Positions 37,001 to 45,489 of a stretch of 64,000 nucleotides of DNA are shown here, piece after piece. The DNA is taken from the NCBI GenBank assembly GCA_963169045.1, contig CAUJDF010000108.1:1-64000 (forward strand), in the 5' to 3' direction. Source of the DNA: Myxococcota bacterium (lineage in GTDB: Bacteria; Myxococcota_A; Bradymonadia; UBA7976; UBA1532). Below the pieces are notes generated by a model. The model worked only from the letters and a program-made list of their open reading frames with translations, made no database searches and was not told the origin of the DNA. The translations under genes were made by a program, and so were the position numbers. Position 1 is the stretch's first letter. Every line of letters starts with the position of its first letter.

Positions 37001-37248
37001 TCCAGGCCGGTCAGGGCTTCGCGCTGTTCCTTCGGGCAAGTCTGCGGGGCGAGCCCCGCCTGGTCGTCGTGCCGGTGGCGGCCGACGGCGTCGCCGCGGC
37101 GCCCGCGGCGAACGTCTCCGAGGGCGACGCTCTGGCGGTGGGCGCGCGGGCGGCGGCGCGCGACGGGCAGGTGCGTCTGCTGATCGGCCGCGTGAACGCG
37201 GTCACGCGCGCCATCGATCTTTCGCTGCAGCCGATCGCCTGCGAGTAG
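34060..37248 (+). CDS. MopE-type lipoprotein with ten Asp-rich metal-binding repeats
   Basis: 1062 residues. Signal peptide with lipobox VALALVGC, a Cys motif (GGNGDCPAARPVCGPGGVC), then about 600 residues with ten copies of a unit whose core is C-[DN]-G/E-x-D-[DN]-D-C-D-G-x2-D-[DE] (first CDGRDDDCDGRVDEG, last CNGADDDCDGTTDED). Between cores lie variable disulfide-rich spacers. This core is the putative metal (calcium) binding motif found in MopE-like proteins. The last 360 residues lack the motif and look like a beta-propeller (WSAPAVAAFGDGFAVAV, LRPAVVALGPDHLVALA). I infer a calcium-stiffened surface protein. It begins inside the xthA stop codon (ATGA) and ends 3 nt before the convergent ferredoxin gene ends. 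Confidence 0.85.
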   Translation: MRLGRLLVALALVGCAPDVTNQCGGNGDCPAARPVCGPGGVCVAPAAVGDGGLPRDGAPSDDTRACAPSAFPVYDSCDGRDDDCDGRVDEGGGSPPAAEQACFDGPEGAAGRGRCRRGVQACADGAWGECAGQVLPDLEQCNGVDDDCDGPVDEGPEGPETLVERCYDGPPGTVDVGPCRAGRRFCAGGAVGGPCEAQVVPAVEICDEIDNDCDGAVDEQVEGGCRCEPGEARPCYSGGPGTAGEGECAAGEQRCGPHGMWGACAGERVPGSEICNGQDDDCDGVIDDVPGRGDACAAGTGACRAVGRLECAADGRLRCDAEAGRPRAETCDGVDDDCDGRADEAEGGGPLREACFSGAPPARAGVGLCRAGARTCDAGRWGPCAGEVAPAAEICDGRDNDCDGAVDDVDGGCRCMVGDERECWSGPDGAAGVGPCRAGRQRCGAAGWGPCEGEALPGPEICNGIDDDCDGRRDDDVPGTGLACEAGVGACAAPGVTRCAGGDVVCGATAGPEGDERCNGVDDDCDGAIDEDDPEGGVQCVAAAEGRCRAGASRCTPQGLVCVSLRSAVAETCNGEDDDCDGATDEGALPQVGDGCATGMGGVCEPGTRVCVMGGLPCRPNRHAVAEACNGADDDCDGTTDEDEAQRACAAPHANGACEDARCSLRCDAGWSDLNEVAADGCERGCAPPGAGQVVAVTGEMGDVVQPALALGARQAGIAWETAPGAGPLGIAGPGGNTNVAFREGAGEPIVLPPPRGASWSAPAVAAFGDGFAVAVRRGPAGGAADGISLFVVVGGSVLRQHHAVAAGAGAPALAVAALDGQPALVAVFAAEGERAEGRGLRAVVVVWGADGEARAREFWLGDARDAMAPSHLRPAVVALGPDHLVALAPVGAAVFGVRAVPFGPAGNLGAPLMTALGVAVPSSAVTAAVGHDRVAAAWTTANGATLHRVSLDLADRFAPVLVDETTVNGGVGDFALPSLVQAGQGFALFLRASLRGEPRLVVVPVAADGVAAAPAANVSEGDALAVGARAAARDGQVRLLIGRVNAVTRAIDLSLQPIACE

Positions 37249-37251
37249 CGG

Positions 37252-37476
37252 TCAGTTCTCGGGCCAGACGCGCTGACCCGTGGTCGGGTCGATCAACACG
37301 ATCGCGTCGACGGGGCAGCCCTGGGCCGCCGCGAGCACCGAGGCGGCGTCGTCGCCCGCCGGGTCGATGACGATGGCGATGTCGCCGTCGTCGAGGTCGA
37401 ATGTGTTCGGGGCTTCGGCGACACAAGTCCCCGCGCCGATGCACACGTCGCGCAAGACCTTGATCTGATAGCTCAT
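37252..37476 (-). CDS. small ferredoxin, probably [3Fe-4S]
   Basis: 74 residues. Cysteine pattern Cys12-x-x-Ala15-x-x-Cys18 and Cys54-Pro ([16 protein letters not shown]): the second cysteine of a [4Fe-4S] set is replaced by alanine, as in single-cluster [3Fe-4S] ferredoxins that feed cytochromes P450 in actinobacteria and myxobacteria. Acidic overall, as expected for an electron donor. GGAGTGGAGAG precedes the ATG. No P450 or reductase is in the window, so its partner is unknown. Confidence 0.85.
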   Translation of the reverse strand: MSYQIKVLRDVCIGAGTCVAEAPNTFDLDDGDIAIVIDPAGDDAASVLAAAQGCPVDAIVLIDPTTGQRVWPEN

Positions 37477-37544
37477 TCTCTCCACTCCGCGCTTGGCCTG
37501 GCGTCGAGCATGAGAGAGGGCGGGCCCCGAAGGCAAGAGGGCCG

Positions 37545-38021
37545 TCAGCCGGCGTCGGTCGCGGCGGCGTCCGGAGGTGTGGCGTCGGGCGCGGCCATGT
37601 CGGGCGCGGCCATGTCGGGCGCGGCGGCGTCCGGAGGCGCGGCGTCGGGCGCGGCGGCGTCCGGAAGCGCGGCGTCGGTCGCGGCGGCGTCCGGAGGCGT
37701 GGCGTCGGGCGCGGCCATGTCGGGCGGCGACATGTCGGGCGGCGACATGTCGGCGGGCGGGGGCGCCGCGTCGACAGCGGCGTCGAGATCGGGGCTGCCG
37801 GCGTCGGGCGGCACGGCGACGCAGCGCTGGAAGCGACACGACAGGCCGTCGGCGCACTCGTCGTCGCGGAAGCACTCCACGAGGCAGGAGCCGTCCCGGC
37901 AGACGCGCCCGTCGTCGCACTCGGCGTCGTCGTCGCAGGGGCTCGTGAACGCGCCCCCCGTGCTGCACGCCGTGAGCGCAGCGGACAGGATCAGCAGCAG
38001 GAACGGACCGTGCCGACGCAC
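37545..38021 (-). CDS. lipoprotein with small Cys domain and Asp/Ala/Pro repeat tail
   Basis: 158 residues from a GTG after GGAGG. Lipobox LTAC, then a compact disulfide module with eight cysteines ([37 protein letters not shown]), similar to short dickkopf- or EGF-like myxobacterial repeats. The rest is a low-complexity tail of [14 protein letters not shown] and [10 protein letters not shown] units. Tail DNA contains an internal duplication (37551-37606 against 37671-37726, one mismatch). Function unknown; probably an outer-membrane surface protein. Head-to-head with gltX. Confidence 0.7.
   Translation of the reverse strand: MRRHGPFLLLILSAALTACSTGGAFTSPCDDDAECDDGRVCRDGSCLVECFRDDECADGLSCRFQRCVAVPPDAGSPDLDAAVDAAPPPADMSPPDMSPPDMAAPDATPPDAAATDAALPDAAAPDAAPPDAAAPDMAAPDMAAPDATPPDAAATDAG
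37551..37726. repeat. 56-bp direct repeat pair inside the lipoprotein tail
   Basis: Copies at 37551-37606 and 37671-37726, spaced 120 nt, one mismatch seen. Related 30-nt sub-units fill the space between. It encodes the D/A/P tail, so length variation between strains is expected. Confidence 0.7.
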
Positions 38022-38085
38022 GCAGGCCTCCGCGATGGAACGCGCACACCTACCGCAACGCGGTCCGCGCTGTCCAGAGGGCCCC

Positions 38086-38114
38086 TTGCGCCCTCGGACG
38101 CGCGGGCGCAGAAT
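38086..38114 (+). promoter_or_regulatory. putative gltX promoter
   Basis: -35 TTGCGC (38086-38091), 17-nt spacer, -10 CAGAAT (38109-38114). The leader to the GTG at 38151 is about 30 nt and contains an AGGAG ribosome-binding site, unlike the leaderless genes of the window. Confidence 0.45.
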
Positions 38115-38150
38115 CCCGACCCCTCGACCCCGCAGAGACAGGAGCCCGTC

Positions 38151-39671
38151 GTGACCGTCCGCACCCGCATCGCGCCTTCGCCCACGGGCGATCCGCACGT
38201 CGGCACCGCCTACGTCGCGCTGTTCAACTACTGCTTCGCGAAGAAGAACGGCGGACAGTTCCTGCTGCGCATCGAAGACACCGACCAGACCCGCAGCACG
38301 CGCGAGTCCGAGGCCGCCATCCTGCGCTCGCTGCGCTGGCTCGGCCTGAGCTGGGACGAGGGCCCCGACGTGGGCGGGCCGCACGCCTCCTATCGCCAGA
38401 GCGAGCGCACGGCCATCTACAAGGAGCACTGCGAGCGGCTGATCGAGGCCGGTCACGCCTTCCGCTGCTTCTGCACGGCCGAGCGCCTCGCCGAGCTGCG
38501 CAAGGTGCAGCTCGCGAACAGCCCGATCACCGGCTACGACGGCCTGTGCCGCGGCCTTTCGCCGGCCGAGGCGCAGAAGAAGATCGACGCGGGTCAGCCG
38601 TTCGTCGTGCGCATGAACGTCCCGCGCGAGGGGGTGTGCGTCATCCCCGACCTGCTGCGCGGGCCGATCGAGATCGACTGGCGCAACGTCGACATGCAGG
38701 TGCTCCTGAAGTCCGACGGCATGCCGACGTACCACCTGGCGAACGTCGTCGACGACCACCTGATGCGCATCACCCACGTGCTGCGCGGCGAGGAGTGGAT
38801 CAGCTCGGCGCCCAAGCACCTGCTGCTCTATCGCTACTTCGGCTGGGAGGCGCCGCAGCTCTGCCACCTGCCGCTCCTGCGCAACCCCGACAAGAGCAAG
38901 CTCAGCAAGCGCAAGAACCCCACCAGCATCTTGTACTACGAGCGCATGGGGTTCCTGCCCGAGGCCCTGCTGAACTATCTCGGCCGCATGGCGTGGTCCA
39001 TGCCCGACAATGCGGAGAAGTTCACGCTGGACCAGATGATCGAGCACTTCGACCTGCAGCGCATCTCGCTGGGAGGGCCCGTGTTCGACGTGGAGAAGCT
39101 GAGCTGGCTGAACGGGCGGTGGATCCGTGAGGACCTTACGCCGGACCAGTTCGCCGACCGCGTGGCGCAATGGGCGCTGAATCGCGAGTTCCTGATGCCG
39201 GTCGTGCCGCTCGTGCAGGGGCGCATCGAGCGTCTGAGCGATCTCGGACCGCTGACGGGCCACTTCTTCGCGGGCGTGCCGAACCCGCCGCCGCCGGCGG
39301 ACTTCGACGGCAAGAAGCTGGCCGGCGACGACGTGCGCAAGGTGCTGATGTGGGGCCTGTGGCACGCCGACGCGCTGAAGGCGTGGAAGGCGGACCTCCT
39401 GAGCGAGGCGCTGCGCACCTCCGCCGACAAGCTCGGCTACAAGCTGCGCGACTTCCTGCGGCCGTTCTTCATGGCGATCGCCGGCACGCCGGTGGCGACG
39501 CCGCTCTTCGAGACGATGGAGATCCTCGGCCGCGACATCTCCCGCGCGCGCCTGCGCAAGGCGCTCGAGTCGCTCGGCGGCGTCTCGCAGAAGCAGGAGA
39601 AGGAGTGGCGCCCGGAATTCGAGGCGGCCTTCCGGGCGAGCGCCGCCGAGGCGCTCGAGATCACGGAGTAG
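38151..39671 (+). CDS. gltX: glutamyl-tRNA synthetase
   Basis: 506 residues, class I synthetase that charges tRNA-Glu. The HIGH motif is HVGT in [17 protein letters not shown] near the N-terminus; the KMSKS motif is KLSKRK in [12 protein letters not shown] around residue 250. The GluRS signatures [11 protein letters not shown] and [10 protein letters not shown] are also present. The start is a GTG 6 nt after AGGAG; the first residues [13 protein letters not shown] match the family's N-terminus, whereas longer frames do not. Its end overlaps the convergent metalloprotease gene by 11 nt. Confidence 0.96.
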   Translation: MTVRTRIAPSPTGDPHVGTAYVALFNYCFAKKNGGQFLLRIEDTDQTRSTRESEAAILRSLRWLGLSWDEGPDVGGPHASYRQSERTAIYKEHCERLIEAGHAFRCFCTAERLAELRKVQLANSPITGYDGLCRGLSPAEAQKKIDAGQPFVVRMNVPREGVCVIPDLLRGPIEIDWRNVDMQVLLKSDGMPTYHLANVVDDHLMRITHVLRGEEWISSAPKHLLLYRYFGWEAPQLCHLPLLRNPDKSKLSKRKNPTSILYYERMGFLPEALLNYLGRMAWSMPDNAEKFTLDQMIEHFDLQRISLGGPVFDVEKLSWLNGRWIREDLTPDQFADRVAQWALNREFLMPVVPLVQGRIERLSDLGPLTGHFFAGVPNPPPPADFDGKKLAGDDVRKVLMWGLWHADALKAWKADLLSEALRTSADKLGYKLRDFLRPFFMAIAGTPVATPLFETMEILGRDISRARLRKALESLGGVSQKQEKEWRPEFEAAFRASAAEALEITE

Positions 39672-40881
39672 TCCAGCCGATCTCGCTGGCGGTCACCGCA
39701 CCCACGCGAATCTCCTCGAGTTTCCACGGGGCCCGGCCCTCGCCGGGCGCCAGCGGGATCTCGCCGGCCATGAGCTCCGCGAAGCGCTGGGGGAGCGGTG
39801 GCTGGCGGTCCGGCTCGGCGAGGCCCTCGGGCGCGCGGGCGTGGCCGTCGCCGTCGTACTTGTCGCTGGCGCCGAGCAGGTGCAGCAGCTCGTGGGCGGC
39901 GGCGATGAGCACGCCGTCGACGGTGTCGGGTCCGAGCGCGGCCTGGACGATGCCCACCTCGCCGCCCGCCTCGGCCTGGCCCTCGACGAACCGGTGGGCG
40001 GCCTCACCGGGCCGCAGCACCAGATAGAGACGGCCGTCGAACTCGCCGGCGTCGAGGCCGGCCCGCCCGTTCACGTCGCGCAGGTACCACCACAGGTCCC
40101 AGGCGTGGCGGGCGCGTGCGGGCAGGTCGGCGCCGTGGCCGACGAGCGGCGGCGGCGCCGCGATCTCGATGGGGCCGAACGCAGTGAAGCCGAAGGGCAG
40201 GTCGATGCCGTCCGGCCGGTGGCGCGCGAACTCGTCGTTCAGCGTCGCCGACAGGGCCGGCAGGCGCGAAGACAGCGCCCGGACGTCGCCCTCGGGCAGC
40301 GGGCCGTCGGCGAGCAGCACCACCGCGACGTTCAGGGGCCGCGCCCAAGCGGTGCGCTCTGCGCGGCGGCGGTGCGTGTTCCAGCCCCACAGCCCGACGA
40401 CCAGGAGCGCCGCCAGGAGCACCGCCACGCGCACGCGGCGGAACGTGCGCTTGCGGCCGACGCGGGCGCGACACCGGGCGCAGCGGGCCTCGCCGCCGGA
40501 CCGCGCGCGGCAGACGAGGCAGATCCAGGCGGAGCAGGTCGCGCAGGCGCCGTCGTTCAGCAGCGACGGGTGGGCGTCGCAGGGGTGGGTGCCGGCGTGC
40601 GGGTGCCGGCGGACGCGGGCGGCGGCGCCCTCCCGCTCGAGGCCGGCGGCGACGCGGTGGGCGTCGTGCTCGACGAAGGCGCGGGGGAGCAGGACCGGCG
40701 TCGACTCGAGCAGGACGCGGACGTCGTGCAGCGGCACCTCGAGCGCCCGCGCCGCCCGCGCCGCGACGGCGTGGGACTCGCGCGAGCCGTCGGCGGGCAC
40801 GCGACCCAGGAACACGCCCCACTCCGCCCGCGGGGTGGCGGGCTGCGGCGTACCGGACTCCTCGTCGGGCGCGTTTCGCAT
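39661..40881 (-). CDS. membrane-anchored zinc-finger/HExxH metalloprotease-like protein
   Basis: 406 residues. About the first 90 residues form a globular domain. Then comes a B-box/zinc-ribbon-like cluster ([37 protein letters not shown]), one transmembrane helix ([16 protein letters not shown]) and a C-terminal domain with the zinc-protease motif [17 protein letters not shown]. The extended HExxHxxGxxD pattern is close to metzincins, where the third ligand is His or Asp. Topology would place the zinc cluster inside and the protease outside the cytoplasmic membrane. Substrate unknown. It follows hisD by 52 nt on the same strand; a TAGCAT hexamer upstream may be its own -10 box. Confidence 0.7.
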   Translation of the reverse strand: MRNAPDEESGTPQPATPRAEWGVFLGRVPADGSRESHAVAARAARALEVPLHDVRVLLESTPVLLPRAFVEHDAHRVAAGLEREGAAARVRRHPHAGTHPCDAHPSLLNDGACATCSAWICLVCRARSGGEARCARCRARVGRKRTFRRVRVAVLLAALLVVGLWGWNTHRRRAERTAWARPLNVAVVLLADGPLPEGDVRALSSRLPALSATLNDEFARHRPDGIDLPFGFTAFGPIEIAAPPPLVGHGADLPARARHAWDLWWYLRDVNGRAGLDAGEFDGRLYLVLRPGEAAHRFVEGQAEAGGEVGIVQAALGPDTVDGVLIAAAHELLHLLGASDKYDGDGHARAPEGLAEPDRQPPLPQRFAELMAGEIPLAPGEGRAPWKLEEIRVGAVTASEIGWTTP

Positions 40882-40933
40882 GGCTGTGATTTTCCATGCT
40901 AACCACACTCGCGCCCGTGGGCCAGCCGAGTTG

Positions 40934-42199
40934 TCAGCGGAGGCGGCGCTCGGCGGAGCGGGCGTGGCCTTCGAGGCCCTCGAGGCGGGCCAGGTGGGCG
41001 GCGTCGGCGGCCAGGCCGGCGGCGGCGGCCGGGTCGTCGATGCGCAGCCAGGTGCGCACGCGCAGGAAGTGCAGGACGCTCAGGCCGCCGGTGTGGCGCG
41101 CGCCGGCGCCCGTGGGCAGGACGTGGTTGGGGCCCGCGCCGTAGTCGCCGAGCACCTCGGCCGCGCCCGCCCCGACGAACAGACCGCCGTAGTGCTTCAC
41201 GCGCGGCGCCAGACCGGCGGCGTCGGCGACGAGCAGCTCGAGGTGCTCCGGCGCGAGGCGGTCGCACACGGCGATGGCCTCATCGAGCGACGCGCAGGCG
41301 ACGGCGAACCCGTGGGCCAGCGACTCGCGGGCGGTGGCGGCGGTGGGCAGGTCGGCGAGGCGGCGTGCCAGCGCCGCGTCGACGTCGTCGAGCAGCGCGG
41401 GGGCGGTGGTGACGACCACCGGCAGCGCGTCCGGGTCGTGCTCCGCCTGGGCCAGCAGATCGGCGGCGATGGTCTCCGGATCGGCGCCCTCGTCGGCGAG
41501 GACCACCAGCTCGCTCGGGCCGGCGAGCATGTCGATGCCCACGCGACCGGCGACGCGCTGCTTGGCGGCGGTGACCCAGCGGTTCCCCGGCCCGACGATC
41601 ACGTCGACCGCCGGCACGGGGGCGGCGCCGTAGGCGAAGGCCGCGATCGCCTGCGCGCCGCCCACGGCCAGGACGGCGTCGGCGCCGGCGACGGCGGCGG
41701 CGGCGAGCGTGACCGGCGCGGGGCGCGGGCTCGCGACCCAGACCTCGCCGACGCCGGCGGCCCGTGCGGTCACGGCGGTCATCAACACGCTGGAAGGCAA
41801 GGGAAATCGGCCCCCGGGCGCGTAGCAGCCGGCGCGCTCGACCGGGGCGATCGTGTGCCCGGCGCGCCCGCCGGGGATGGCCACGTCGACGTCGGCCAGG
41901 GCGCCGCGCTGGGCGAGGGCGAAGGCGCGGACCCGCGCGGCCGTGCGCTCGAGCACCCGTCGGTCCGCCGCGGGGAGGGCGGCGAGCGCCCGGTCGAGGT
42001 CGCGGCGCTCGATCACCAGCGGCGCCCCGGCGTCGGCGTCGCCGAGCCGCACGGCGTGGTCGCGGACGGCGTCGAAGCCGCGCGCGCGGACGTCCTCGAG
42101 GATGCGCTCGGCGGCGGCGAGCGTGGCGGCGTCGACGGGGTCGACGCGGGCGGTCTCGACCTCGGAGGGGGCGCAGCGGCGCAGCAACGGTGCTCTCAC
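40934..42199 (-). CDS. hisD: histidinol dehydrogenase
   Basis: 421 residues from a GTG. It catalyses the last two oxidations, L-histidinol to L-histidine, with NAD and zinc. Typical segments: [65 protein letters not shown] (family signature), [25 protein letters not shown] and the C-terminal [13 protein letters not shown]. The zinc ligands (Gln and His in LAQAEHDP, Asp in [15 protein letters not shown], final His in GLEGH) are in place. Last gene of the his operon, 31 nt after hisA-hisIE; a modest TGGAG precedes the start. Confidence 0.95.
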   Translation of the reverse strand: MRAPLLRRCAPSEVETARVDPVDAATLAAAERILEDVRARGFDAVRDHAVRLGDADAGAPLVIERRDLDRALAALPAADRRVLERTAARVRAFALAQRGALADVDVAIPGGRAGHTIAPVERAGCYAPGGRFPLPSSVLMTAVTARAAGVGEVWVASPRPAPVTLAAAAVAGADAVLAVGGAQAIAAFAYGAAPVPAVDVIVGPGNRWVTAAKQRVAGRVGIDMLAGPSELVVLADEGADPETIAADLLAQAEHDPDALPVVVTTAPALLDDVDAALARRLADLPTAATARESLAHGFAVACASLDEAIAVCDRLAPEHLELLVADAAGLAPRVKHYGGLFVGAGAAEVLGDYGAGPNHVLPTGAGARHTGGLSVLHFLRVRTWLRIDDPAAAAGLAADAAHLARLEGLEGHARSAERRLR

Positions 42200-42230
42200 G
42201 GCGGACTCCAGCGAGCGGCGACGGACGCGT

Positions 42231-43496
42231 TCAGCCGGACTGCGGCTTGGCGTCTCCGGGGCGGCGGGTGACCTTGCGCGACCGTCGATCGAGCTCGGCC
42301 TCCACCGCGGTCAGCGGCGCGCCGGCCCGCGCCAGCGCGACGAGGGCGAAGTAGACGACGTCCGCCGCCTCCGCGGCGACGTGTGCCGGATCGCGCGCGT
42401 CCGCAAGCTCGGCGGCCTCTTCGATGAGCTTCGCGCGCAGCAGCGCCGGATCGTCGATCAGGCGCCGCGTGTACGACCCGGCGGGCGCGTCGGCGACGCG
42501 CGCGGCCAGGCGCCGCGCCAGCGACGGGAGACCGCCGAGATCACCCCAGCACGTCCAGGTGTCCTCGTGACAGAAACCGGGGCCGCGCTGGCGCACGACG
42601 AAGCGCAGGGCGTCCCGGTCGCAGTCCGCGTCGACGCGGAGCAGGTCCTGCGTGGCGCCGCTCGACTCGCCCTTGACCCACAGGCCGCGCGTGCGCGAGC
42701 GGTAGACGCCGCGGCGCGTCCGGAGGGCCTCGCGCAGGCTCTCGGTGTCGGACCACGCCAGGCCGAGCGCGCGACCGTGCTCGTCGGCGACGACGGTCGC
42801 CCACAGGCCGTCGGCACGGTCGCTGTTGAGCGGCGCGGCGAAGGCGTCGGCCAGCTCGAGGCGCCCGGTATACAGCGCCATGCCCACCTGCGCGTCGGCG
42901 CCGAGGCGGTCGAGCGCGCGGACCTCGTCCGCCGTCGTCACGCCGCCCGCGATGGTCACCCGGGCGTCGCCCGCGGCGGCCACGAGCGTCGCCACGCGGT
43001 CGAGGCGCGTCCCGCCGAGGCGGCCCTCCCGCTCGACGAACGTCACGAGGAAGCCGGAGACGTACGCGCGCAGCTCGGCCATGCGGTCCTCGATGCGCGC
43101 ACCCGTCTTCGTGCGCCAGCCCTCGACGACCACCTCGTCGTCGACCGCGTCGAGCGCCGCGATGACGCGCTCGCGCGGGAGCTCGCGCAACAGCTCGGGC
43201 CGCGCCGCCGTGCCGAGGATGATCCGCTCCGCGCCGGCGTCGAGCCAGCGGATGGCCGTCGCCACGTCGCGGATACCGCCGCCGACGCGGCAGCGCGCCA
43301 CCCTGCACAGCGACTCGACGAGCGCGCGGTTGTCGCCGCGGCCGAGCGCCGCGTCGAGGTCGATGACCGCGATCTCGCCGACCACGCCGAAGCGCTCGGC
43401 CAGCGGCAGCGGGTCGCCGGCGTCGAGCGCCTTGTCCTTGCCGCCGACGAGCTGGACGGCCTGCCCGTCCATCAGATCGATCGAGGGAACGATCAC
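42231..43496 (-). CDS. hisA-hisIE: trifunctional HisA-HisI-HisE fusion
   Basis: 421 residues in one uninterrupted frame. Residues 1-230 are HisA (ProFAR isomerase): [10 protein letters not shown] with base Asp7, VGGGIRD, ALDA with Asp116, and the second phosphate site [11 protein letters not shown]. Residues about 235-325 are HisI (PRA-CH): [20 protein letters not shown] with Cys292, GFCHEDT with Cys309 and WTCWG with Cys316, the three zinc cysteines. Residues about 326-421 are HisE (PRA-PH): [11 protein letters not shown] and [12 protein letters not shown]. In HisA the usual TDIxxDG loop reads VTFVEREG. It covers three steps, PR-ATP to PRFAR. The GTG start overlaps the hisHF stop (GTGA) after GGAG. 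Confidence 0.9.
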   Translation of the reverse strand: MIVPSIDLMDGQAVQLVGGKDKALDAGDPLPLAERFGVVGEIAVIDLDAALGRGDNRALVESLCRVARCRVGGGIRDVATAIRWLDAGAERIILGTAARPELLRELPRERVIAALDAVDDEVVVEGWRTKTGARIEDRMAELRAYVSGFLVTFVEREGRLGGTRLDRVATLVAAAGDARVTIAGGVTTADEVRALDRLGADAQVGMALYTGRLELADAFAAPLNSDRADGLWATVVADEHGRALGLAWSDTESLREALRTRRGVYRSRTRGLWVKGESSGATQDLLRVDADCDRDALRFVVRQRGPGFCHEDTWTCWGDLGGLPSLARRLAARVADAPAGSYTRRLIDDPALLRAKLIEEAAELADARDPAHVAAEAADVVYFALVALARAGAPLTAVEAELDRRSRKVTRRPGDAKPQSG

Positions 43497-44884
43497 GCCG
43501 AAGTCTCCGAGGAACGGACGTGCACGCCTTCGGCGGCCAGCTCGCGCTTCACCGCGGCCACCGTCGTCTCGCCGTCGTGGAAGATGGAGGCCGCCAGCAC
43601 CGCGCTCGCGCCCGCGCGCAGCGCCTCGGCCAGGTGGGCGGCGTGGGCGGCGCCGCCGGACGCGATGACCGGCACCTCGACCGCCGCGGAGATCGCCGAA
43701 AGCAGCGCCGTGTCGTAGCCGCTCCGCGTCCCGTCGCGGTCCCACGACGTCAGCAGGATCTCGCCGGCGCCCAGCGCGACCGCGCGGCGGGCCCACTCGA
43801 TGGCGTCGAGGCCCGTGCGCTCGGCGCCGGACTTCACGACCACCTCCCAGCCGTCGCCGCGGCGCGCCGCGTCGAGCGCGAGCACGGTGCACTGCCGGCC
43901 GAAGCGCTCCGCCAGCGCCGCGAGCAGCGACGGGTCGCGCACGGCGGCGGTGTTGACCGAGACCTTGTCGGCGCCGGCGTCGAGCAGCGCGCCGGCGTCG
44001 TCGGCCGTGCGCACGCCGCCGCCGACCGTGAGCGGGATGCCGAGGACCTGGCGGACGGCGCGCACCGTGCGCAGCGCGTTGCCGCGGCCCTCGGGCGTCG
44101 CGGACACGTCGAGCAGCACCAGCTCGTCGGCGCCCTGGGCCTCGTACGCCGCCGCGCGCTCCACCGGGTCGCCCGCGTCGCGAAGGCCTTGAAAACGCAC
44201 GCCTTTTACGACACGCCCGTCGCGGACGTCGAGGCACGGGATGACGCGCGCCGTGAGGCCGCCGGTGGCCGAGGACGCGCTCGTCGTCGCGGGCGCCCCG
44301 CGCAGCCAGCGCTCGAGCAGGGCCTGCCCCCACGGCCCGCTGAGCTCGGGGTGGAACTGGCACGCCAGCAGCGCGCCGCGTTCGAGCGCCGCCACGAACG
44401 GCCCGCCATGGTCGCCGAGCGCGCCCGTCCAGCCGTCGGGCAGCGCGTCGAGCCGGTACGAGTTCGCGAAATACGCGTGGCCGGGCGCCAGCAGCGCCGC
44501 GCCCGCGGCGGGCTCGATGCGGTTCCAGCCGAGCTGGGGGATGCGCGGGCCCGCCGGGAAGCGCCGCACCGTCGCCGGGATGACGCCGAGCCCTTCGCTG
44601 CCAGGGCTCTCCTCGCTCGCCGCGCAGAGCACCTGCAGGCCGAGGCAGATGCCGAGCAGCGGTCGCCCCTCGGCCACACGGACCCGCAGGGGCTCGACGA
44701 GGCCCGCCGCCCGCAACGGCGCCATGGCCGCGGCGAACGCCCCCACGCCCGGCAGCACCACGCGCTCGGCGGTGAGCACATCGGCGGGATCGGCGGACAC
44801 GCGCGGCTCGGCGCCCGCACGCCGCAGGCCGGCCAGCACCGAGGCCAGGTTGGCCGTCCCCGTGCGCACGACGACCACGTCCAT
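43493..44884 (-). CDS. hisHF: HisH-HisF fusion, imidazole glycerol phosphate synthase
   Basis: 463 residues. Residues 1-195 are the glutaminase HisH with its triad Cys80 (GICLGLQ), His178 and Glu180 (CQFHPELSG). A linker of about 15 residues ([13 protein letters not shown]) leads to HisF from about 213, with catalytic Asp219 ([10 protein letters not shown]) and Asp338 (VLALDAA), [10 protein letters not shown], and [20 protein letters not shown]. No stop or start signal lies between the halves. In most bacteria these are separate subunits; the fused order HisH-HisF is known from yeast and plants. The ATG shares one base with the hisB stop (TGATG) and the end overlaps the next gene (GTGA). Confidence 0.93.
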   Translation of the reverse strand: MDVVVVRTGTANLASVLAGLRRAGAEPRVSADPADVLTAERVVLPGVGAFAAAMAPLRAAGLVEPLRVRVAEGRPLLGICLGLQVLCAASEESPGSEGLGVIPATVRRFPAGPRIPQLGWNRIEPAAGAALLAPGHAYFANSYRLDALPDGWTGALGDHGGPFVAALERGALLACQFHPELSGPWGQALLERWLRGAPATTSASSATGGLTARVIPCLDVRDGRVVKGVRFQGLRDAGDPVERAAAYEAQGADELVLLDVSATPEGRGNALRTVRAVRQVLGIPLTVGGGVRTADDAGALLDAGADKVSVNTAAVRDPSLLAALAERFGRQCTVLALDAARRGDGWEVVVKSGAERTGLDAIEWARRAVALGAGEILLTSWDRDGTRSGYDTALLSAISAAVEVPVIASGGAAHAAHLAEALRAGASAVLAASIFHDGETTVAAVKRELAAEGVHVRSSETSA

Positions 44885-45489
44885 CAGAGCACGCCCTTGG
44901 TCGAAGGCACGTCGTCGCCCTCGCGCGCGACCGCCTGCCGCAGCGCCAGCGCGCACGCCTTGAAGGCGGCCTCGGCGCGGTGGTGGTCGTTCGCGCCCTT
45001 CAGCACGTCGACGTGCAGCGCGCAGCGGGCCGCGATCGCCAGCGACTGGAACACGTGGGTCAGATTCTCCGTCGCGATCGTCCCGAGGCGCTCGCGCTTC
45101 AGGCCCAGGTCGACCTCGGGCCATGGGCGTCCGGACAGGTCCACGACGACCCGTGCCAGGGCCTCGTCGAGCGGCGCGTATGCATGCCCGAAGCGGGTGA
45201 TGCCGCGGCGCTCGCCGAGGGCCTGGTCCAGCGCGGCGCCGAGCGCCAGCGCGCAGTCTTCGGCCGTGTGGTGGTCGTCGACGTCGAGATCGCCGGCGCA
45301 GGTCAGCTCGAGGTCGAACCGCGAGAACCGCGCCAGCGTCGTCAACATGTGGTCGAGGAAGCCGATGCCCGTCGCGATGTTGCTCGCGCCCGTGCCGTCG
45401 AGGTTGAGGTGCAGGGTGATGTCGGTCTCGCGCGTCTTCCGCCGCACCTGGGCGGTGCGCGACGCCAGCGCCACGATGGTCGAGCTCAC
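44884..45489 (-). CDS. hisB: imidazoleglycerol-phosphate dehydratase
   Basis: 201 residues, monofunctional dehydratase size without the N-terminal phosphatase of enteric HisB. Manganese-binding motifs: [32 protein letters not shown] (residues 71-85) and [17 protein letters not shown] (167-183); the signature [10 protein letters not shown] is also present. The GTG overlaps the stop of the hisC-HAD gene (GTGA) and its stop shares a base with the hisHF start, so all three should be translated as a coupled set. The absence of a phosphatase domain here leaves the phosphatase step to the HAD domain fused to HisC or to an unlinked gene. Confidence 0.95.
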   Translation of the reverse strand: MSSTIVALASRTAQVRRKTRETDITLHLNLDGTGASNIATGIGFLDHMLTTLARFSRFDLELTCAGDLDVDDHHTAEDCALALGAALDQALGERRGITRFGHAYAPLDEALARVVVDLSGRPWPEVDLGLKRERLGTIATENLTHVFQSLAIAARCALHVDVLKGANDHHRAEAAFKACALALRQAVAREGDDVPSTKGVL

